Assembly (NCBI GenBank): GCA_944739405.2
Contig: OX123190.2
Span: 84,511,086-84,575,085, forward strand
Direction: 5' to 3'
DNA from: Euclidia mi
Lineage: Eukaryota; Arthropoda; Insecta; Lepidoptera; Erebidae
DNA length: 64,000 nt
Shown here: piece after piece, positions 34,443-45,580 of the stretch
How positions within the stretch are numbered: the first letter of the stretch is position 1
Layout of the letters: the number at the start of each line of letters is the position of its first letter
Position numbers and translations under genes: made by a program
The notes under the pieces: model-generated
Seen by the model: only the letters and a program-made list of their open reading frames with translations
Told to the model about the DNA's origin: nothing
Database searches by the model: none

Positions 34443-35146
34443 CATGTTGAACTTTTTTTGTTAGTTTGTTTAACATGTCGTTAAACTTTTGAGACCATAG
34501 TTTGTTTAACATGTCGAAAGGTGATCATTTTGAGACCATAGTTTGTTTAACATGTCGAAAGGTGACAGTTTTGAGACCATAGTTTGTTTAACATGTCGAA
34601 AGGTGACAGTTTTGAGACCATAGTTTGTTTAACATGTCGAAAGGTGACAGTTTTGAGACCATAGTTTGTTTAACATGTCGAAAGGTGACAGTTTTGAGAC
34701 CATAGTTTGTTTAACATGTCGAAAGGTGACAGTTTTGAGACCATAGTTTGTTTAACATGTCGAAAGGTGACAGTTTTGAGACCATAGTTTGTTTAACATG
34801 TCGAAAGGTGACAGTTTTGAGACCATAGTTTGTTTAACATGTCGAAAGGTGACAGTTTTGAGACCATAGTTTGTTTAACATGTCGAAAGGTGACAGTTTT
34901 GAGACCATAGTTTGTTTAACATGTCGAAAGGTGACAGTTTTGAGACCATAGTTTGTTTAACATGTCGAAAGGTGACAGTTTTGAGACCATAGTTTGTTTA
35001 ACATGTCGAAAGGTGACAGTTTTGAGACCATAGTTTGTTTAACATGTCGAAAGGTGACAGTTTTGAGACCATAGTTTGTTTAACATGTCGAAAGGTGACA
35101 GTTTTGAGACCATAGTTTGTTTAACATGTCGAAAGGTGACAGTTTA
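34443..35146. repeat. 41-bp minisatellite, 16 tandem units
   Basis: Units begin GAGACCATAGTTTGTTTAAC at 34491, 34532 and then every 41 bases to 35106. Units 2-16 look identical by eye apart from the end of the array. Unit 1 carries GATCA in place of GACAG, and a diverged half-unit (TAGTTTGTTTAACATGTCGT) precedes it. The period is not a multiple of three, so no protein repeat is encoded. Confidence 0.95.
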
Positions 35147-35387
35147 CTTGAAGGTGGCAAGGTAACGGGTATCTCCTAATCACATAAAGTATGAGTCATC
35201 CCATGACCAGATCTGGTGAAACCCATGTCGGAATCTCGAGGTCGGTAAATAAAAGCTATTTGCCATGACATTGTTTGATACTGGGTCTAGAAATATTTAT
35301 TTTATTTTAACTTTCAATAAAACTATCAGCGTCCAGTATCCTAAACTCTTGCCATACCTAGTAGCACTATTAATTGAATGATGATGA

Positions 35388-35636
35388 TTGTCCGTGTGGT
35401 GACGGATTAAGAATAAGGAATGTCACCACCCCGTATCATCCCATGCCCATGGGTGTCGTAAGAGCTGACAAAGAGAGCATAATAATATATTATGCAGAGA
35501 ACAGCACTATAAGAGAAGGAAAACTTGATACAAACCCTATACCAACCCGTTTGGCCAGCGTGGTATAGTAGGCCAATTCCTCGTTTCAAAGGAGAGGCGC
35601 CTAGTCCAGCAGTGGACATTTAAAGGCTCATGATGA
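35388..35636 (+). repeat. SINE-4 copy with 13-bp TSD
   Basis: Plus-strand copy flanked by TGAATGATGATGA (35375-35387 and 35637-35649). The simple ATG repeats of the target and the SINE tail overlap, so the exact ends carry some uncertainty. Frames at 35374-35619 read through it. Confidence 0.8.
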
Positions 35637-35649
35637 TGAATGATGATGA

Positions 35650-36372
35650 CGACAAAGGATTTTTCTTAAAGCAGCTCAGCATTGGCACGCTACTGTAACT
35701 ATTCAAAACGCCTAAAGCAGTAATCGAACCAAAAGTCTCGCGGCATATTCATTTAATTTGTTTTTTTTCATTTCCAATTATTATATCCTTTATGCATATA
35801 CATTACGTAAATAAATTATAATCCATTTAAATCGATCGTTGTTAAATTAATGTATGAATAACTTTAAATATTTGAAATAAATTAATTGCATAACAGTGTA
35901 CGCACAGAAATTCATTTCTTCAGAGATTCATTTCTGTGAGTGTACGTTTTAATCAATTTCTAATTAAATTTATAATTAGTGGTGGTGAATTTATCTGATA
36001 GTTTTGTTAATTCGTAAACCCATTTACTTAGATATTACAAATGACAAATAATATTAATGACGTATGTACTAATAATTCACACATCAAATATTAAGATGTT
36101 ATCATTTATTCCAGACTATTTAATAAATAGATGTGTTGACAAGATTGCGAAGTTTTGGCGTAGGGCTGTCCATAGGGTCTCTCCCAGCAAGATCGAGTGC
36201 AAAGTATGCTTCGTGCCGGTATATGTCATAGTAACCGTGATTGCTATGACCCCACCGCTATGCGATATCGACGGACACCATGATGGTTTTAGAGGGCCTG
36301 AAAGTACACAGAATTTGTAACATACCTCCCCGGCCTCACTGACCTGCCCAAGAGGAGACAGACAAGCCCTTA
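35650..36372. other. Unassigned stretch
   Basis: AT-rich, no gene recognised. An imperfect palindrome around ACAGAAAT...ATTTCTGT lies at about 35910-35940. Confidence 0.4.
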
Positions 36373-36554
36373 GGGTCAGCGCAAACGGGCCACCGACCAC
36401 AGCCCAACATATTGATATATTTTACTTCTGTAGCGAGTGGCCTCCACCGGCCACACGTGTGCGGCGCGTCTATACAAAATATATGATAAAAGTGTGTTAA
36501 GTGGCTGTCGCTGGCCACCAGTAGCTGTGGTCGGTGGCCCGTTTGCGCCGAACC
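36373..36554. mobile_element. 182-bp Harbinger-type MITE, TTA duplication
   Basis: The ends share GCGCAAACGGGCCACCGACC followed by ACAGC, inverted at the right (about 36380-36404 and 36523-36547). The 3-bp duplication TTA lies at 36370-36372 and 36555-36557. TTA/TAA duplications with GGG/GGT-starting ends are known for PIF/Harbinger MITEs. The interior is rich in GTGGCC/GGCCAC. Frames crossing it are not genes. Confidence 0.7.
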
Positions 36555-36557
36555 TTA

Positions 36558-37068
36558 ATTTAGTTCGTGACGTAAAAAGGGTATCGGCTCCCTATCGATT
36601 TGTGAACGAGTGAATGGAATGACAATCTCGGCGAGTCCATTGCTCTCGGCCGGTTGTATCGGGGTGAATGAATTGGGACAAACGCAGCAATCGATGTTGG
36701 ATGCCGCGCGCCGGCGGGTCATTGAAACGTCGGCGGTATGCAAATCAGACGTTTGAGTAACGCGATCGTGGCGCTTTTTAGATCAAACTTTGTTTATTGT
36801 ATTTGTATGTCTGTGTACGTGATCTCACCAACTTTTTGACTTGCGTTCAATAAACAGTCGGTCGCTATTTCCCGCCTTTTATTGCAGTTGCAATGACCAT
36901 CGTTCATCTTAAAAATGTGCCTAAGAATATTTCTTACAACAAATCAAATAAATTACTTATACTTCGTGATTTATTCAACGTTAAAAGCAGTACTTTGACA
37001 TAAACAATGCATCGCGGAGGATTTTATAAACATTCAATCAACACGCACAAAGAACACTTGTAATAAAT
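36558..37068. other. Unassigned stretch with CpG-rich patch
   Basis: No gene recognised. About 36620-36740 is GC- and CpG-rich relative to its surroundings. Confidence 0.35.
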
Positions 37069-37222
37069 ATTTTTGTAAATACATACATATTAAACATAGA
37101 AACACCCAGACCAAGACAAACATCCATGTTCAAACACAAAAATGTTTGACTTGAGCGGGAATCGAACCCGCGACCTTCGGCGTAGCAGTCGCTTACACAC
37201 CCGAGGCGCCAACCGGTCGTCC
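37069..37222 (-). repeat. SINE-3 copy, 3'-incomplete
   Basis: tRNA-like head on the minus strand (GGTTGGCGCCTCGGG...B box GGGTTCGATTCCCGC) and the TTTGTCTTGGTCTGGGTGTT body. It stops at the TTTACAAAAAT part and lacks the CTTAGTTTGG tail seen at 51706. Confidence 0.8.
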
Positions 37223-37789
37223 ATCCCAATTAATAAATAAATTCCTAAAATGTTAACACGTTAAAATTTTACTCCACTCAAAAGATTATTATTAAGTGCA
37301 CTGCTGGCCATTTAAAAATCGTTGCCCAAAACGCCTGAAAATATAAATAAATTGAATGCGACGCAAAAGGCATCGGTATTTGTAAGTGAAAATAGATCTG
37401 CCATTTTGTGTTAGCGTCCCTTGAGCCTGATCGAATAGGGGTGCCTCACCACATACCTTGTACATTTAGTACCACACACTGACGTATCAATCGCACCAGC
37501 TACATTTACTTACCTACACTAAAAGTATTTTATTTTCATCTCGAAAATTGAGTTTTAAACTTAATTTAAAGTGCTATTTCTTTACAGAGAATTCGAGAAC
37601 GAGTTTGCCTCTAATTTATTGGATTACATTTAGTTGAAAAAGTTTCACGAACTTATTTATTTCGTACAAAAAATTAAATCAACGACACCGATCTCGGGTT
37701 CGCACGAAAATATAATTGAAGCCTGAAACGCTGGCCGCGAGCCGGTTCCTCACAAGTCACAATGGTCAATGTTCAGGCATCGGTAACGA
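37223..37789. other. Unassigned stretch
   Basis: No gene or repeat recognised. Confidence 0.35.
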
Positions 37790-37823
37790 TATAAATCTGA
37801 TTGCAAGTCGGTCCAGTTCATTC
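37790..37823 (+). promoter_or_regulatory. Candidate core promoter (TATA + initiator)
   Basis: TATAAA at 37790-37795 lies exactly 30 bases upstream of the A in TCATTC (37818-37823), which fits the arthropod initiator TCAKTY at the canonical spacing. It sits in a CpG-bearing patch (about 37680-37960). No DPE or clear downstream exon is seen. One TATA/initiator pair can occur by chance in 64 kb. Confidence 0.3.
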
Positions 37824-37960
37824 CAGATCTGTCAACCTTATCCGAAGTGGCGGTTAGTGCCCCCGACCAAATCATCCAGTGAAGCGTCGCAGTAACGCGC
37901 AACGCGGCTGAATCATCGGATTTATATACGAAACCCAACGAGCTCAGTAAAAATATACTG

Positions 37961-40938
37961 GAATTCCAATCAAATTGGGTTACTGAAGCATCAAACGCTG
38001 GAAAATAACTACTGGCGTTGTTTATTTAATTACATTATGTAGCTATTTTGGAGATGGTAAACATAGTGATTCACTGGATAATGTCGAAAGCATTGTAGCT
38101 AAGCGGTCTGGAATACAATTTATAACATACATCGCTATTCTGGGACATCAGACAAAACACAAAAAAGCACTTCAGCAGTCATCACATCGCATAAGAATTA
38201 ATATAGTTAAAAAGCAATAAAGAAACATATTAATTAAACCACAGCAATAATTGCCACATTATTGGTCGTAAGCAAAGTAATATATATATAAATATTATGT
38301 AACATTAGCATCAGCGGACGATGACATAAAATTATAACAACAATGATAAATGGACGCACAATACCTGTTTGTGACGGCACAACACTCGCGACTCAAGGGC
38401 AGCGCAGCGGTACTACTGCTCAGTACCGCGCCACTCATTCTATTGTGTACACTGCCTTATTACAATTGATTTATAATCAACACTTATGACTGTTCATAGA
38501 TAGTATACCTAATATAGAACATGTAAATTCTGTTATTTATCCGAATGAACGCCTATTTTACATAAAATCACTTACTATCACAAAGCTTTGTAAGATAGAA
38601 TAACACATAATTAATTAAAAAACAAACAGTCTCCCACATGATATAACTCGCGAGTCTCACGAAGAATCAATATTAGTCTGCGTTTCGCCCGTCTCATAAT
38701 TTGGACGCTAACGCAAATAGTTCCAAGTGAAATTGCTTCATTCACAAATTGCTATAAGTCAACGTCTGCTGCATCGAGACGTACATTTTATGAAGCAAAG
38801 TAAATTAGTCTACAGGGGAATCATCCACAGACACTGAGTCGAGGCACAGATGAGACAGGCACTTGCTACATTAACTTCACTACTCCCACACAATACACTT
38901 AACTAACTACCTACTTTGTTATATAATGAAGAAACATTATAGTTTCATAATGTCAAACCTTAAGTTAAAATAAAACAAGGTCAAATAATATTTTGATAGG
39001 ATTTGGCAAAACTTCAGCAAAAAAGGATTCGACGCAAATTCTCGGTGGCGATATTATTAAACCACGGATGACAAAGGGTTAAGCAAAAACTAATACTAAA
39101 ATAAAAATAGGTTTGGCAATAGATAAGTTTGTTAAAATGGAAGGAAATAAAATACAACACAGCGAGAGACGAGCTGTGGTAAAAAAGGTGCAAAAAATAA
39201 ACAAAGAGCGCTTTAATATGTATGTGTAGATACCCAGAGTCCAAGGACCGACGACTGGATATTATTACACAAGTTGGCCGCCAGACTCTAGACGCGACAT
39301 AATGGACTTCACATTTAAAATCACCAAACGCCGTGGCCGTTTCGTTTTATAGCGCAAACTTAGGAGTCCATCCTCGTCTGGCACAGGAAGTACGGAAAAT
39401 TATTAAATTGAATTGAAAACTATCCAGACAGTGGAACGCTCCTCGATATTACCCTGATGCTGGTGGAAATAAACCGAGGCGAGAGGGAGATGCAGCCTCA
39501 AGTGTGCACGCACGTCTAGACGAAGCCGGTGCCGGTGTGCAGACGGAATTTATTGTAACAATATTATGTGAGTGCACCGACCTGTCTGCGGGAGAACGAA
39601 CCCATGAACACCAAAACAGATCAATCTCCTATCAAAATAAGGAAAAGCAGCGCAAATCCTGCGGCAAATTGGGTATGTTTTGACTGCAAATGCAACGTTG
39701 CTTGAAATTTTTATTCATCACTAATTTAGCGGCACACAAATTTGTGAGACAACAATGGAAGTAAACTGCATTGTTTACTAGACTGAGCGCTAGTAATAAC
39801 AATGTGATGTAACAATCGTCAGAGACTGCAGACTCCGTGAAAAAAATAATGCAAACAAAAGTGTATAGAGCAAAGGCAAATTAGTATGCACACGCTAAGA
39901 AGCTAGGGATTACGTTCTGTGGCGCTGTTTGCTTTAACAATGAATAGGATAACACTTAACAAGAGCAGACGATCTTTCGCAACAATGACGTCTTCAATGT
40001 ACCAAGTTTTATTTTAGTCCTGAGACGCAGTAGCATAGTACGCGAGTACGTAGTTCGTTACTACAAAGGGTTGTCGGTATTTCAAGTCGCCGTCATGTAA
40101 ATATTTTCCTTAAACTAGTTGGAACCGAGCCAAACTGCCAAGACAAGTTTATACCTTAAAATCACTTTATTTAGTCCTCGTTTATTCTCCCTTACCGAGG
40201 CCGGTGCAACGGTATACCAAACCCGTTACGCCAATGGAACACCAGCTACTTAAGATTTCACTTTAATGACTCCTGTAATTTGGTAAGCGAGTGCTGTCGT
40301 TGATAACTGGAAGTGGTTTAACAGGTTCGGTATCAGTTATTTGATTTACAATAACTTCCTTATTGCGTATTGATTCGCTTGTTGACAAGGTGTCGGACAC
40401 GTTATGCCATTCAGTCGCAATAACTCCGCGATCGGCGGCATCTATTGATCGCTATTCTTCGTAGCTGTCATATTTATTATCCTCAAGGTCACCAGCGCCG
40501 GTCAGACCATCTAGTTCAGTAAACAATTTTGAGTTCTATTACGGTTGCTCGTCAGTTTTACGACACAAATAAAATTCTTGATGTTATATCATGTTGAAGT
40601 TCAAGGTCTGATTTTGTCTTGTTAAGATAGTGCATTAACATCTTTCAACAAGGTCGTTCGGCGCGGTTTGGTGACTCACTTGGATCTGAAATGATTCTAA
40701 GAAAGTCTCATTTGCACGGTCCGCTACAGTCAGCATCGGAATAAGTATACATACATATAATTGCGATCTGGCTTACCGCGTTTTACTTCGCATTTTGGTC
40801 GATCGCCACCACATTCACGATCCAAAGATAGAATTGTAGATTAGGTTAATAATTTATTTACTTTATTAGCCTGTGGATACAAACATTGATACAGCTTGCG
40901 AAATCTGAATAAACATGTAAGATATCGAATTGTTGAAT
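37961..40938. other. Gene-less, repeat-poor stretch
   Basis: Three kilobases without any recognised repeat copy, unusual in this window, and with scattered CpG-bearing patches (about 38370-38440 and 39230-39600). This may be regulatory or first-exon/intron DNA of a gene outside or only partly inside the window; I cannot name an exon. Confidence 0.4.
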
Positions 40939-40983
40939 TGAGTTTGTCTCGGTTGTTTATTGTAAACAACCGAGACAAACTCA
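40939..40983. repeat. Perfect 21-bp inverted repeat, 3-base loop
   Basis: The arms at 40939-40959 and 40963-40983 (GAGTTTGTCTCGGTTGTTTA within the left arm) are exact complements around TTG. The loop is too short for a normal microRNA precursor. Confidence 0.9.
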
Positions 40984-41750
40984 TATATATCTCAGTATAC
41001 CTGTAATGTCCCCCGAGGCATAGCAGATTGTTCTTAATGTAAAAAAAATCCGTTAAAGGGCAAATTGCTCTGTGCCTACATAGGCAACATTTTAATGGAG
41101 TTAGTAATACATTTGGAACATTCTAACAGCTGTTACACAGGCAATCAATCAACAAACAAAATATACCGTGTAGAAAAAGCAGTCCAAACGTGTAATATAA
41201 ATAAATTCGTGGCATTTAATATACGTAGGACGAACACATATAAAATGGATATGAACTTCGGTCAACAGTTTTGTGGAAATGCCACAGACGTGCTGCGTTT
41301 TAATTGAATTCAATCAGCTGTCAGTGTACTACAGTTTGATTTCCTTTGATTAATAGATAGACATCACTTGTCAAGCTGCTCAGTAACCGTTGAGTAAGCG
41401 TGCAGTTTCATCAAGTCATTGCGAAAAGCGAAAATCAATTGTAGCGCGAACTCAAGTTAATTACAAAAGATTTAGGTGTTACAAAGACGTGTACGTTCGT
41501 TGGATTAACGCCAAAGTCGTGCGCTGGACAGGAACTTTCTCTGGCGTGAATCACGTATTGTTGACCATCGCTCTTGCACATATTAACTGTAGTAGTGCCG
41601 CGAGTATTTTGTACAAAATGTTTATGAAATGTTCTCACAATGAAAGCAAGCTTCTTTGTGGAATGTACTATGTAATTCGTAGAAAGACTTTCAGTCATCC
41701 AATTTTGGATGTTACCTTCTGGATAGAACTATATTTATTTACGGACAAAT
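40984..41750. other. Unassigned stretch
   Basis: A 127-codon frame at 41390-41773 begins with TTG, has no known motif and ends inside a SINE. I treat it as non-coding. Confidence 0.4.
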
Positions 41751-41761
41751 TCATAAAATTG

Positions 41762-41996
41762 TCCGTGTGGTGACGGATAAGAATATGAATTGTCACCACC
41801 CCATATCATCCCATGGGTGTCGTAAGAGCCGACAGAGGGAGCATATTAAGTAGAGAACAGCACTGTAAGAGAAGGAAAACTTGATACAAACCCTATACCA
41901 ACCCGCTTGGCCAGCGTGGTATAATAGGCAAATTCATCTTTTCTAAAGAGAGGCCTAGTCCAGCAGTGGACTGTTAAAGGCTGATGATGAGATTAG
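41762..41996 (+). repeat. SINE-4 copy with 11-bp TSD (type copy)
   Basis: 235 bp flanked by TCATAAAATTG (41751-41761 and 41997-42007). It begins TCCGTGTGGTGACGGATAAG, where GTGGTGAC pairs with GTCACCAC about 25 bases on to form a 5' hairpin. It then runs GGAAAACTTGATACAAACCC, TTGGCCAGCGTGGTATA and CAGCAGTGGACTGTTAAAGG plus CTGATGATGA. No convincing A/B-box pair of RNA polymerase III is seen. Most of the seven copies start at the same base, as a SINE would and randomly truncated LINE ends would not. Confidence 0.85.
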
Positions 41997-42007
41997 TCAT
42001 AAAATTG

Positions 42008-44370
42008 AGTTACACATGACGAACCTTCAAGTCTGTTGCTGGAAAGGTCAGCTCTGACAGCACAATTTCCTACACGGATTCATGCGCGATAAATAAAAAA
42101 TTAAATTGCATGTTGACTGGAACAATATGGCTGTATGTACAAGTTGTCAATCTTCTCGTGCAGTGAGTGAATTTTCATAACATGATTACATTGTTTCTCT
42201 TTGTTTTCATTTTATTACATCGGTTAAAAGACTTTGGACTGCTACAGTCCTCTTTACATTGCAGTGACTGGATTTTGCGAATGCATTTCAAATATTCAGA
42301 GTGGCTGCATGTTCTTCAGTGGAATGACCTGAGGTTCGTTTGATGCTCGTTTACTTTACCCCACACGTTCCAATGCTCTCAGCGTACACCGCACTGTGTA
42401 CCAATCAATAAAGTAACAGGATTACCAAACTGCAAGGGATGTTGTTGGGAAGGCTTCCCAGAAATGTAACAAGCAATATACACTGTGGCTCTAACGTTTC
42501 AAGGTAATGCTGATTGCACATCATGCTGTTTTAGCACGCAAAGGAGTTCTAAGGAATTCACTACATTACAGCACATTAATTTGTCTTGTTTATGAAGTTT
42601 ATTCATAACTTAGTTATACATATTATTACGCACGCGAAATGTATTTTTTTTTGAGAATAAAGATCTATAACCATATTTACTATCTGTCCTGCGTCAGAAA
42701 AGTAAGTCGTAGGTAGTTTGATACTATTCACCTCGATGATCATTTCCAGGAACCACTTAAACAGAATAACGGATACTCATGATCTTGCCAAAATATTTTT
42801 CAAATTGTCACGTAGTTAATGTGAACGTGTGAATCACAAAAACATTTCACCAATTTTAATGTTGATTGATTCCGAAATGTTTCCTGACTACGGACATTGA
42901 AAATTAGCCGACATGTCGGAAATAAGTAATAAACCAATGCCAATAAAATTCGTTTCGAATCAAGAAAACGCAACATATTTTACTGTGTCATTGTACTACA
43001 TTCCAAGTTCAAACTGTTATATGTAGGTAGACATACATATTTGTATAAATATTATTGAGAGACATGCAACTTTCACTAGATTATTTGTATCTGAGACGAC
43101 GCGATATAAAAGAAATAATGGCCTCGGCCGAGGTCAACACACTACGACGAGATAAAATTCCTTTAATGTTTCAACTTAAGGATTCCAACTTTACTAAACC
43201 GTTGGAAATTGTTTTTAAGACATTTAAATAGCGTCTGGTGAATGGGCCGGGTGCTTCACAAAAGAATTATTCAACAAAAGCTAACAGAATTCATTAGAAA
43301 ATGAAAAATAGGTATATTGTAGGCTTTAATAGTGAAGAAGTCTTTAGTGAATACAGTAATAAGTGTTCCAGCGTCGCGTCGTAAAAAGAAAAAGTACAGA
43401 GTTTTGGTTTCATTGTATTCACAAGTTTTACCTGAGAAGGTGTTTAAGTTTTAAAACTTTGAAAGGCGAGCGATAAAACTGAAGAGCTTTACGATGTCTG
43501 TCTGCAATTAAGCGAATAATGAAGAGAAATGTGCAGCGGGCGCCGTGCATCGGAATCACATCATTTAATGCCTTCCTCATGATTACATACTGTTTGTAAT
43601 GCATGCGACTCGACAACTAATTATTCTTCGATAAAGCAGGTAAACATACTGTTTAATAATAATATGTAAATAATGGCACTACCGTTCAATAACTACCTAC
43701 TTACTATCTCTGTCATAACAACACAGCCGGGACGATTGTTGACAAAATGATTAATCACACGAACTAATGTTTGTTTCGTGTAAACACAACGGTACATCGA
43801 CCGCAGCTGTGAGCTACAGTTGACCGCAAAAATTGAATCATCGTGTCACTAGGACTGGGAGGTAATTGTCGTGTGTGAGCCATGCTACGAGCAGTACCGA
43901 GTAGTGTGTAGTGCGGCCGGTGACTGCAGCCGACGTACCGTTAGTGCGGAGACGAGTTACCAGGGCACCACACCAACATGAGAGGTACCGCTACGCGCCT
44001 TCTAAGGCAACTGGCCAAATTATAACTGTATCTCGTCGCAGCACAAGCGATGTAAGCGCGGCTAACTTTGTCTTTTAGCAGACTTTTAGCTATCGAATAG
44101 GCGGTGCGCTAGTCTCATTAGCGGTGAAACTGCGGTGCCACATTTAATGACCATGTCGGTACTCACTTTCCAATCCTCGTCCTGACATTTCGCGATGATC
44201 AATCGAGTGTGTAAGTGCTCCACTGCACACATGCACACAACACTGTGTTTATAACAAACGTACACACTGAAGCAGCCTCATGAGCAACGCGTGCATTTGT
44301 ATTCAAACACATCGATGTGTGCTGATGACTTCACTGATATTATAAAGAAACGCGATATAAAAGTAAAAGA
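42008..44370. other. Gene-less stretch, CpG-rich toward 43.8-44.3 kb
   Basis: No gene recognised. The part from about 43850 to 44330 is GC- and CpG-rich for this window and may be promoter DNA. Confidence 0.4.
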
Positions 44371-44464
44371 TTAAAATCTGCTTTTAATGTCCGCGGCCCG
44401 TGTATCGGTCGTATCGTAGACGTAGCAACAATGTCCAAGAAAAATAAAAAGAAAATGAATTACC

Positions 44465-44713
44465 TTCTGGCACTGTAGCGAACGCGTAATTTTAGATGTG
44501 GAAAATATCTTCCAAATGATCGCCGATGGGGCTTTAGCTCGCCACAAAACAACACAATTCACTGAATATTGCGCCGAAGAGGGAAAAATCTTCGATATAA
44601 CTGCACTAAATTTAGCCGATATACGCGATAACACGATAGCTCTAAACAAAGCAGAGTGGTCTGACGCAGGCACAGTCACGCGTCCGTCGCGCGCGGCGTC
44701 CACACGCGAATAG
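44465..44713 (-). other. Candidate 5' untranslated exon
   Basis: On the minus strand a CpG-rich block (GACGCCGCGCGCGACGGACG) leads through an open, ATG-less stretch to CCAGAAG followed by GTAATT, a reasonable splice donor at 44464. Composition and the donor suggest a first exon of a gene running toward lower coordinates. No protein similarity is seen, so this is a weak call. The hAT element lies directly upstream of it. Confidence 0.25.
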
Positions 44714-44732
44714 AACAGCTTGTTGAGTAGGC

Positions 44733-45572
44733 TAGGACTGTTGATAAAATATCGATATATCGAAATATCGATATTATTATTTTCAAATATCGATATTTAT
44801 TACTAATATTTTTTTGGACGATATATCGATAGTTCGATATTGAAATGTGGATATCGATGGTCGATATTTTTTTTATAATTTTAAATTTTTTCGTAATTTA
44901 TTTAATCTACAAAATCATCGTAAACTTAATCTACCGTACTTTATTTGTGAAAATTAAGTTAGCCGACACTTAATAATTTTTATTTCTTTTAATTAATAAT
45001 AAATTGAATTTAAAAAACTATTTTTGAAAAATTCCAGGTATAATTTTAAAAATTTTCTACTCGTGAAAATTTTTAAAAATTATTTTCTCATCAAATACCC
45101 TGAAATTTTGGATTGATAGTAGGCATTTTACTCCCGTGCTATCTGAAATAGCTCTTAAATATTTAATTTCTTCTGCTACATCTGAACGAGTTGCTTCTAC
45201 AATCAATATTTTAGTGCAAGATATTCGTAGTAGCCAAACAGCTGAACATATAAAACAAAGAGTAGGTATTTTTGAAAACTCTTACTGAAAATTATTGGTA
45301 TAAGTACATAATTGTCTTATTTAAATTAAAAAAATAATAACTGAGAACTATAACCTAACACTTATGTACATTCATAATTTAATTTGTTTAATAAATATAC
45401 TGGACTATAAACCGTGTAATCATTTTTGAGTCGACTTACGACTTTTTTTTAAATAAAGCCGATATATCGAAATATCGATATTTTTTTTCGATATATCGAA
45501 CGCCGATATTGATATATTTAAAAATATCGATATATCGAAAATCCGATATTTTAAAAAATATCAACAGTCCTA
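44733..45572 (+). mobile_element. hAT transposon derivative, 840 bp, 8-bp TSD
   Basis: The ends are TAGGACTGTTGATA and its inverse TATCAACAGTCCTA, flanked by GAGTAGGC (44725-44732 and 45573-45580). Eight-base duplications are the hAT hallmark. Both subterminal regions are packed with ATATCGATAT and TATCGA motifs. The interior keeps only the end of a transposase (45082-45288), so this is an internally deleted, non-autonomous copy. Confidence 0.88.
45082..45288 (+). pseudogene. hAT transposase C-terminal dimerisation domain remnant
   Basis: The frame reads SSNTLKFWIDSRHF, TPVLSEIALKYLISSATSER, then VASTINILVQDIRSSQTAEH and IKQRVGIFENSY-stop. This fits the hAT family C-terminal domain: a W-based start, P-x-L-S-x-x-A-x-x-Y-L, the T-S-E-R-x-x-S core, and an L/I-rich end before an N. 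The DDE catalytic core and any BED zinc finger are absent. The start coordinate is approximate, and the frame opens just after AT-rich non-coding DNA. Confidence 0.82.
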
Positions 45573-45580
45573 GAGTAGGC

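Noticed and set aside
34491..35146. CRISPR-like array
   Set aside because: The 41-bp units abut with no unique spacers and the genome is eukaryotic, so it is a minisatellite.
40939..40983. microRNA precursor or transcription terminator
   Set aside because: A 3-base loop and perfect 21-bp stem do not fit a microRNA precursor, and intrinsic terminators are not a eukaryotic polymerase II feature.
41390..41773. 127-codon open frame, one of the longest in the window
   Set aside because: It starts with TTG, has no motif, ends inside a SINE-4 and overlaps an opposite-strand frame.
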